Below, one piece after another: positions 57,712 through 64,000 of a DNA stretch of 64,000 nucleotides. The position numbers were made by a program, and so were the translations under genes. The notes under the pieces are model-generated. The model saw nothing but the letters and a program-made list of their open reading frames with translations. It made no database searches and had not been told where the DNA came from. Source of the stretch: Marthasterias glacialis (Eukaryota > Echinodermata > Asteroidea > Forcipulatida > Asteriidae); NCBI GenBank assembly GCA_911728455.2, contig OU452228.1, positions 17,738,698 through 17,802,697 of the forward strand, given 5' to 3'. Position 1 is the stretch's first letter; each line of letters opens with the position of its first letter.

Positions 57712-57865
57712 AGAGAGGTTGCATGACCCCGGGAAAAGTTCGTTTCGCGGCCATGTTGGGTACAGCCATGTACAAACTCAATGGCTGGCGCGTCGTCTGC
57801 TGAATGATGTTTGTACACACAGCATTAGAAAAAGGGCTTGGTGACGTCACGTGAAACCCCTCTCT
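57712..57865. mobile_element. MITE family F, copy 2
   Basis: The left end agagaggttgcatgaccccg and right end gtgaaacccctctct form the terminal inverted repeat (AGAGAGG). The middle matches 5641-5789. It contains TGACGTCA at 57842. A G12 run follows at 57869-57880. Confidence 0.7.
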
Positions 57866-59130
57866 GGTGGGGGGGGGGGGTGTATGCATACGCGAGGCCT
57901 ACCCCTATGGTGTGCCCTGCAACGTGGCACGCCAATAAGGGGAAGGTATCACATGACCATCATGGGTGTGCTGAGACAAAAGTGCCAGCTTGAAACAGAC
58001 AGTCAAACCGCCAACATGTATGGAAGATTGTAATGTCTAGCCAGACTCGATTCCACTTCATCCAGCATGAAGGAGACAATTCAGTTCATCCTTCCCGCTA
58101 TACAAAGTCATCAATTTTGGATGATTCATCCACTTTAATTAGTCTGAAATAAATGTTCTTCCACATTTACACCTCCGATTCATTTAATGTTACAATTTAA
58201 CTTTATATCCCCAACTTTGGCATTTTCAAAGAGTCTCTCCCATGTTTTTCTCTCGGATAAGTATTTCCCGGACTCCTTGTGTATTTGCTTAGGTAGATGA
58301 GATATCACACTTAATGTGTGAGTTGACAGCGCTCTTGTGAGGTGACAGACTAATAGATGAGACGAAACACAACTGGACACTACTAATGGTATTTACTCAC
58401 ACCCTATGGGCTCTGACTGATCAAATAGACATCAATTCATTAGAATGTTAAATTATCATGGACGTCTGCAGTAAAGGCTCATTCTTTTTCCCAACTATTG
58501 ATGGGGTTTTGACGGGAAGTCTTGAAATTACCTGCATACGGTGAATCTAGAATCAGGGTTAGACAATAATCTTTCCAACTGTCTCGTCATAAAAGAAAAC
58601 AAAGAAGAAAAAAAGACGAAAACAAGTCCAAAGAAGAAGAAGAAGGAAAAAAAAAACACCCCAAAAACCCAGGACCATGACAGAACCAAGTTCGGCCATT
58701 AAGACAGACAAATATCGATAACTTGCGCGTTGTTCGTTTTATTTGAAATCCAATAGTTACTCCTTAATACTCAAGCTACAAACTGCATAAGGGACTCTGG
58801 CGTTCAGGGATACATCTACTTTTATAGTAGCCTCGGTCTACTAATGTGAGAGTCTGGTCTCAGCCGCGGCTTGGGTACATCAGTTTGTTGACTGACATTT
58901 TGACAATGATATTCACAAAAACACCCCTGACTGTATTTTAGATTTCACTGGAGAAACTTCAAATGTAGGTGTTTAGTGTTTAAAATGTCACCATGTTTTT
59001 TCTGTTTTTGTCTTCTTTCTCTGTGAAGGCTGTTTCCATTCTCTGGATACATTAGATTCTGAAGTAAATGACATGCATTGAACTGGAACAGTAGAATAAT
59101 ACTAGAAAAGTAAAAATAGAATAAAAAACA
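57866..59130. other. intergenic, no gene seen
   Basis: A/G-rich patch at about 58588-58660. No supported gene. Confidence 0.5.
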
Positions 59131-59570
59131 AGGTAATAACCCCCCCCCCCCAAAAAAAAAAACAAAAAACAAAAAAAAACAAAAACAAAAACAAAAAACA
59201 AAAACCAAACAAACAAACAAACAAACAAACAAACAAACAAACAAAAAACAAAAAAACAACAAAAACAACAAACAAAAAACTACCCAACAATTCAAAGATA
59301 AATAAATAAATAAAAGAAACAAAACAATAAATGATAAAAAACAAATATTAAATAAATCAAATACAACCAAATAAAATAGAAATAAAACCAAATAAAAATA
59401 CAAATAGGCCTAACAATGAAAACAAAACAAAATAAGAATGAGAATGAGAATGAGAAATGAGAAATGAGAAATGAAAAATGAGAAAAGAGAAATGAAAGAT
59501 AAGAAATGAAAAATGAGATAAATAAATAGATAAATAAATAAAACAAAAAAATGTAAAAGCAATAAGCAAT
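59131..59570. repeat. A-rich compound microsatellite
   Basis: A C10 run, then (caaa)n at about 59160-59280, (aaat)n words, and gagaat/gagaaatga repeats at about 59435-59520. It opens long low-complexity minus-strand frames (up to 152 codons) that mimic membrane proteins and are artefacts. Confidence 0.9.
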
Positions 59571-61019
59571 GGGCATTTACAAAGTTATGTAAATGACTGC
59601 AGAAATTATTCTTTGATAAGAACGAAAATTATATATGATACTGAAATGTGCATCAGAATTGACCTAGCTTGTTAGAAATTATATACCTACATACGCGTAC
59701 ATGCATATTTCATTTACACCTCGTTTATTTACAAATGGATCTAAAGCGCAATAGGGCAAGCTTGAAGATACAAAGATAACTAAAGAACGAGAGAAATGAA
59801 GCATCGTGCAAAAACAGACATGTTTGTAGCAGTCTCTTTAACCAGCTTCTCTAATGAAGAGTGGGAGCATGTAAAATGACAATATAATATATTTTTTAAT
59901 AATGAAAGAATATCATCTTGCTACTGTAACCAAGTCCCTTGACATCAATGATAAAGAAAGTTAAAAACAAAGAGAAAAAAAAGAAACAAACAAATTCCGA
60001 GGTACCGTGTCGACAACGCAACAGGAACACAAAGCAGGTCGAGTAAAAATAAAGTTATAATAACCTCAATATGAACAAAACCAAAATGTCCTGGCAAGAC
60101 ACGTGATGTTTCGTGAAGGTGTAAGGAAAATGTATTTCAATTGATTATTGGGAACAAGTCAAGGTTCCTCAAGCTAAAATTGAGAGAGGAACAGAGATAA
60201 AGAGAGGGGGGGGGGGGGAGAGAGAGCGGGCATCAAACCTTTTCTTCACGGAGTGCAATTTTTCACGGTGCTGTCACACGACGGATGTAAAGCGACAATT
60301 CAGTCGCGCTTTCACATCCAACCCCCTTGGCTCGCCCGAACTGAACCCGAAAATACATCATCGGCAAAGTTGGAGAGAACATTGCCTGCCTTCATTACCA
60401 GAGGGAGGGAGTACAGCGGCTGGAGTCTCTCTTGGTTTATCAGTCGGAACCATCAGTAACCTGCAAGAGTGAGAACTCACTGTAGGAACGGCGTCTTACC
60501 TCCAGGCATTGGAAGTAGCGAACGATCGATGAAAATGGCGCGAAACTGTCTAGGGGTGGGGCGCTCACGGATTTCTCGAGGTGGAAAGTGGTTTTGTCCA
60601 TCAAAAAAGGGACGGCAATTTCTGTATCACCTCTGAAAGAATTAAACGACATCGGCTGAAAGGTCAATCGCTCGGGGAGTAATATAAAGCGTCGATTTAG
60701 AGGACATATTCACGGGTCGTGTCTTTTTGTTGAAGGTCAAATAATGTCAAATTGAGCCATGAGATTTCCCGCCAAAACATAGCCTGACCATAATATTATG
60801 GTGGTTTGGACTGCGTAAACAAGACGCCAACAAATCATGAGAAAATACGTAACGGAATAACAAGACGAAAATCCTTCCCGAAGAGTAACAATCTTAAACT
60901 TGGACTTGCCGCTTTGTTTTTTTTTCTTCTTCTCGCGTACAAAAACGCTACAGTCTGATTCTTTGTCATGAATAATACCATTCTAATGGTAATCGAAACA
61001 AATAAAATACAATTAAAAG
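59571..61019. other. intergenic, no gene seen
   Basis: Contains a G run followed by GA repeats at about 60206-60227. No supported gene. Confidence 0.5.
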
Positions 61020-61090
61020 TAAAAATAATAATAATTCTGGGTTCTTGTATAGCGCACATATCTATAGCCAGATCAAGGCGCTTTAAAACA
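61020..61090 (-). repeat. SINE/LINE-type tail
   Basis: 'ataataataattctgggttc' then 'ttgtatagcgcacatatc' and 'gatcaaggcgctttaaaaca' resemble the 3' tail (ATT-rich, paired agcgc words) of the SINEs at 9.7 and 27.2 kb. Orientation is minus, with the simple-sequence end at the lower coordinate. Confidence 0.45.
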
Positions 61091-61834
61091 TTATTATCCT
61101 CTGTTCACCCTTCCTCAAACTTTCTCAGTTCCCTGGGGAGCATACAACCTCAAGCTGCTTATATTACTTATTAGCGCTGAGTGGTTAATCCAACACAATG
61201 CTTTCTCAGCCCGCTCAGCCCTCTAGTTCCATACACATGAATTATGGGAAACAGTATGGTTAAAGAGCGGCTCCAAGGTCAAAGTCATTTTTCTAAGCAC
61301 TCATTTTTTTCAATAGATGGGGTCCTTAAGTGGGAAACAATAGCAAGTCTCTAACCTCATGATAACCCTCCAGCGACGGAGTGGAGCTGGAATGGTTTAA
61401 AATGTCTCTCATGTTGTTTGCTACTCTTCCAAAGCGAAACATGAAACATGACGTCAACGGATATCAAGAACATGTTGGTTTCTCTGTACATTCCAACTAG
61501 GAATCTTTTGCGTCAGTCAAACGGTCAAATTCAATGCCGTTTTGATTGAGTATCATCGAAATTCAGAAATGTTTTTTTTTTTTAACAATTCCTTTAGAAC
61601 AATTTATAGACTCATGAAATGTTACGTCATGGTGGCGGGTCACCCCTGTTGGATATCAACTGAATAAATTTTTTTTTTTTGGATTTTGACAAAATTCGCA
61701 CTGGAGAAGAGAATCAAATACAATGGCATTTTACGTCGTTTTAACATGAGGTTAGACACTTGTGAAAATGTTCACACTTTCAAAAGGGGCTGTATCTATT
61801 GGAAAATGAGTTTATCACAAAACTGAAATCGACC
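61091..61834. other. intergenic, no gene seen
   Basis: TGACGTCA at 61449-61456. T-runs near 61570 and 61670. Nothing else. Confidence 0.5.
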
Positions 61835-61960
61835 CTTGAAGCTCCTCTTTAAGTTCCTTGCTCAAAGACAGTATAAGACATGATGGCAGTCGAACCCACA
61901 TTCTGAGGATTCAGCCACCAGTCTGGAACCCACGTCCAACGCACTAGACCAATTTATCAC
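61835..61960 (-). mobile_element. tRNA-derived SINE head (S1-like)
   Basis: Minus strand: 'tggtctagtgcgttggacg' (A-box-like), 'gtgggttcgactgcc' (B box), then 'ctgtctttgagcaaggaact', the same central block as the SINE at 36860. The 3' part is not recognisable. Confidence 0.6.
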
Positions 61961-64000
61961 AAAGTAAACCCCCCAGAGAAATATTTCCATCTGAAATACT
62001 TCCCAAGTCGATGAAATCGTATTTGAACAGCCAACACTTGACCGTTTCTTATTTCAATAGCAGCAACGGAAATAAGCTCGAAGTGAAAGTGCACAAAATC
62101 CACGATAATGATTGTTTCCATTGTTTTCATACAGCACGTGACCATTAAATTTAATGAATTTTTCACAGGTTGCCTGGATGGTGTGATTATTGAAAACTGT
62201 AGAGAGTTTTTCACTACAAAATTTTATTAATAAATACAGAAGCGTGAATAAAAAAAATCTCATTCTTATTGTGTACGTACACGGTAGTTATCGTGTACGT
62301 ACACAATAAGTCCAAACATTCATTTTTAATAAACAATTAACGCGACTTGCGCAGCTTTAAATCATACAAAGAAAAAATAAATAAAAAATAACAGGATACT
62401 TTCGCACAGAAACATGCGTAACCTTACTATACTTAGATGACAATTTCCTCTGAATACGGGCGAGATTGCAACTCCCGTTACCTCCAAAGAATTAACTCAA
62501 AAATTACGGGATTGCGGGTTTCGCTACGTTGATCAAATTGAATGCATTTTCAGAAACCCGAATCGTTGATGGACCACGTAGGACTAATGTTCCTTTACCT
62601 CCTGGGAGAATAGGCCATCTGATTGCTCCGTATTCCTCAAGACGGAGAAAAAGACGCAGTGTTGTAATCTTAGAATCTGGAGGAGGAGATTCTTAGCTCT
62701 CCAGTCTGATCTATAAACGAGACGGGGAGCAAAAATATGACGACGCCTAAAATTCTACAGGGAAGCTGAGCCCTGAATTGTATAGAGTTTAGGAGACATA
62801 TGGAAAAAAAATGTCCCTTTGTTTTTTTTAAATAAAAATGGCAAATAATTCATTCTTGTACTCATGTAAGAAAGAAACTCATCATAAACTAACTTCTAAA
62901 AATTACTCCGAGTCGGGCGGTAACGTTGTGGACAAAACATCAAACAATAATGGCAATCAGTTATTTGATATCGCTTTTATCTACGGGCGTCTTAAAGCGC
63001 TGTATTATGTTTAAGACCAGTATGCTATGTTGTTTGGATTATAATTAATAATACTAACGATAGTATTTTATTGTTTTATATTGCGCCCACTCCATTAAAT
63101 GTGTACACAAGCGTAAAACAATCATTACAAGAACACACTTGTTGAAAGCTAGAGCATTTATGGAACCCATTTATGTTAAACCCATTAACCATTTACGCTT
63201 TTTTGTCATTTTTCTGTGGGTTAATCTTTTGCTTATTTTGATTTACGAAAAAAGGAAACAAAATGTTGAAGAATATTTTCTCGCCCGACGTATTTCAGTC
63301 GGATACAAAAAAACTGTCAGGAGAATTGGCACCGATATCAAGTTTCAGAAGTAAACTAACAAACTGAGAAACATCTTGTATAAGTTTTATCGATCGTGCA
63401 CTATAGCATCGTGTATCAACTGACGCATGGCGTGGTGGATGAATTGTGTTTGCGTCTTAATGCCTACTTAGACATTGCAGCTCCCGTAAGTTCTTTATTA
63501 TCATTATTTTTTCTTTCCTTTTTTGTTGGCACTGTCTGTCTGTCATGTCTCCAAGAGTTTATCACACTGGCCACAAAACTCCATTTTTTGAAGTTGGCAC
63601 ATACCTAGGAGGAAGATGGAGCCACAAAACAGAGAGAGACATCTCCTTTGTGATGGCAGCGTACAATCAGTGTGCTCTCAGAACTCTCTACATGTTTAAT
63701 CTCTACGTCCACATAAATTGCTTGACGATGAGATGATAAATTTGTCCTCCTTGAAAAAACAGAAAGAAAGATAAATGTACTGCATTGTTCCCATTTTGTT
63801 TGAAATCGCCGCCGCTCTCCGCTTAATTAACCCCGCCAAGTGCCTCTGAAACGCCGCCGTTGCATTTAATAACGTGAACATGCAGTGGCAGATTGAAAAC
63901 TGTTGTCTCTACACTACAATGCTCATGTCCAATTTCAGCCCAGCGAATCAGTGCATTAAGCAAGCAGGGATTTCTGTATAGCCTTATTGTTATTACTACT
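61961..64000. other. intergenic to the window end, no gene seen
   Basis: 'acgggcgtcttaaagcgctg' near 62983 looks like a lone SINE tail fragment. No exon is supported. Confidence 0.45.
62265..62310. repeat. 19-bp perfect stem hairpin
   Basis: cttattgtgtacgtacacg, an 8-base loop, and its exact reverse complement. Each arm contains the self-complementary gtgtacgtacac, so cruciform-like alternatives exist. Confidence 0.9.

Noticed and set aside
58945-59576. Minus-strand frames up to 152 codons resembling hydrophobic membrane proteins
   Set aside because: Caused by an A-rich microsatellite read as Phe/Leu/Val/Cys on the other strand.

Overview
The window reads as nuclear DNA of an invertebrate deuterostome, most likely an echinoderm and possibly a sea star. 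It is AT-rich, gene-poor and intron-bearing. It is crowded with short inverted-repeat (MITE-like) elements and tRNA-derived SINEs, several of which resemble families I associate from memory with echinoderm genomic DNA; I could not check this against a database. There are no operons, bacterial gene spacing or CRISPR arrays. Most of the open reading frames in the window are chance frames or frames inside repeats.

Three protein-coding genes are convincing, each with its coding region in one open exon. A class A (rhodopsin-like) GPCR lies on the minus strand at 15952-17283. Two direct tandem copies of a GT31 beta-1,3-galactosyltransferase-like gene lie on the plus strand at 34021-35091 and 42681-43754, each just after a good 3' splice site. 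A 5'-truncated, frameshifted reverse-transcriptase remnant of a non-LTR retrotransposon lies on the minus strand near 31.7-32.1 kb, and a weaker one may lie near 52.2 kb.

Layout: 0-15 kb is intergenic with MITEs and an interrupted SINE; 15.9-17.3 kb is the GPCR; 17.3-33 kb is intergenic with SINEs, hAT-type MITEs, hairpins and the RT remnant; 33.4-44.3 kb is the galactosyltransferase locus, with hAT-type elements and a 0.7-1.1 kb foldback element between the copies; 44.3-64 kb is intergenic, with a 190-bp tandem array at 55.1-56.0 kb and simple-sequence tracts.

The strongest observations are: (1) a 401-bp catalytic-core block about 98% identical between the two galactosyltransferase genes, set in clearly diverged flanks, which indicates recent gene conversion; (2) seven copies of a CTCF-core-like 9-mer, with opposed pairs bracketing each galactosyltransferase gene; (3) a hAT-type MITE carrying four 129-bp tandem repeats; (4) a palindromic MITE inserted in a SINE, with uninterrupted relatives elsewhere in the window; (5) ten exact TGACGTCA palindromes. 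All similarity figures are counts by eye.
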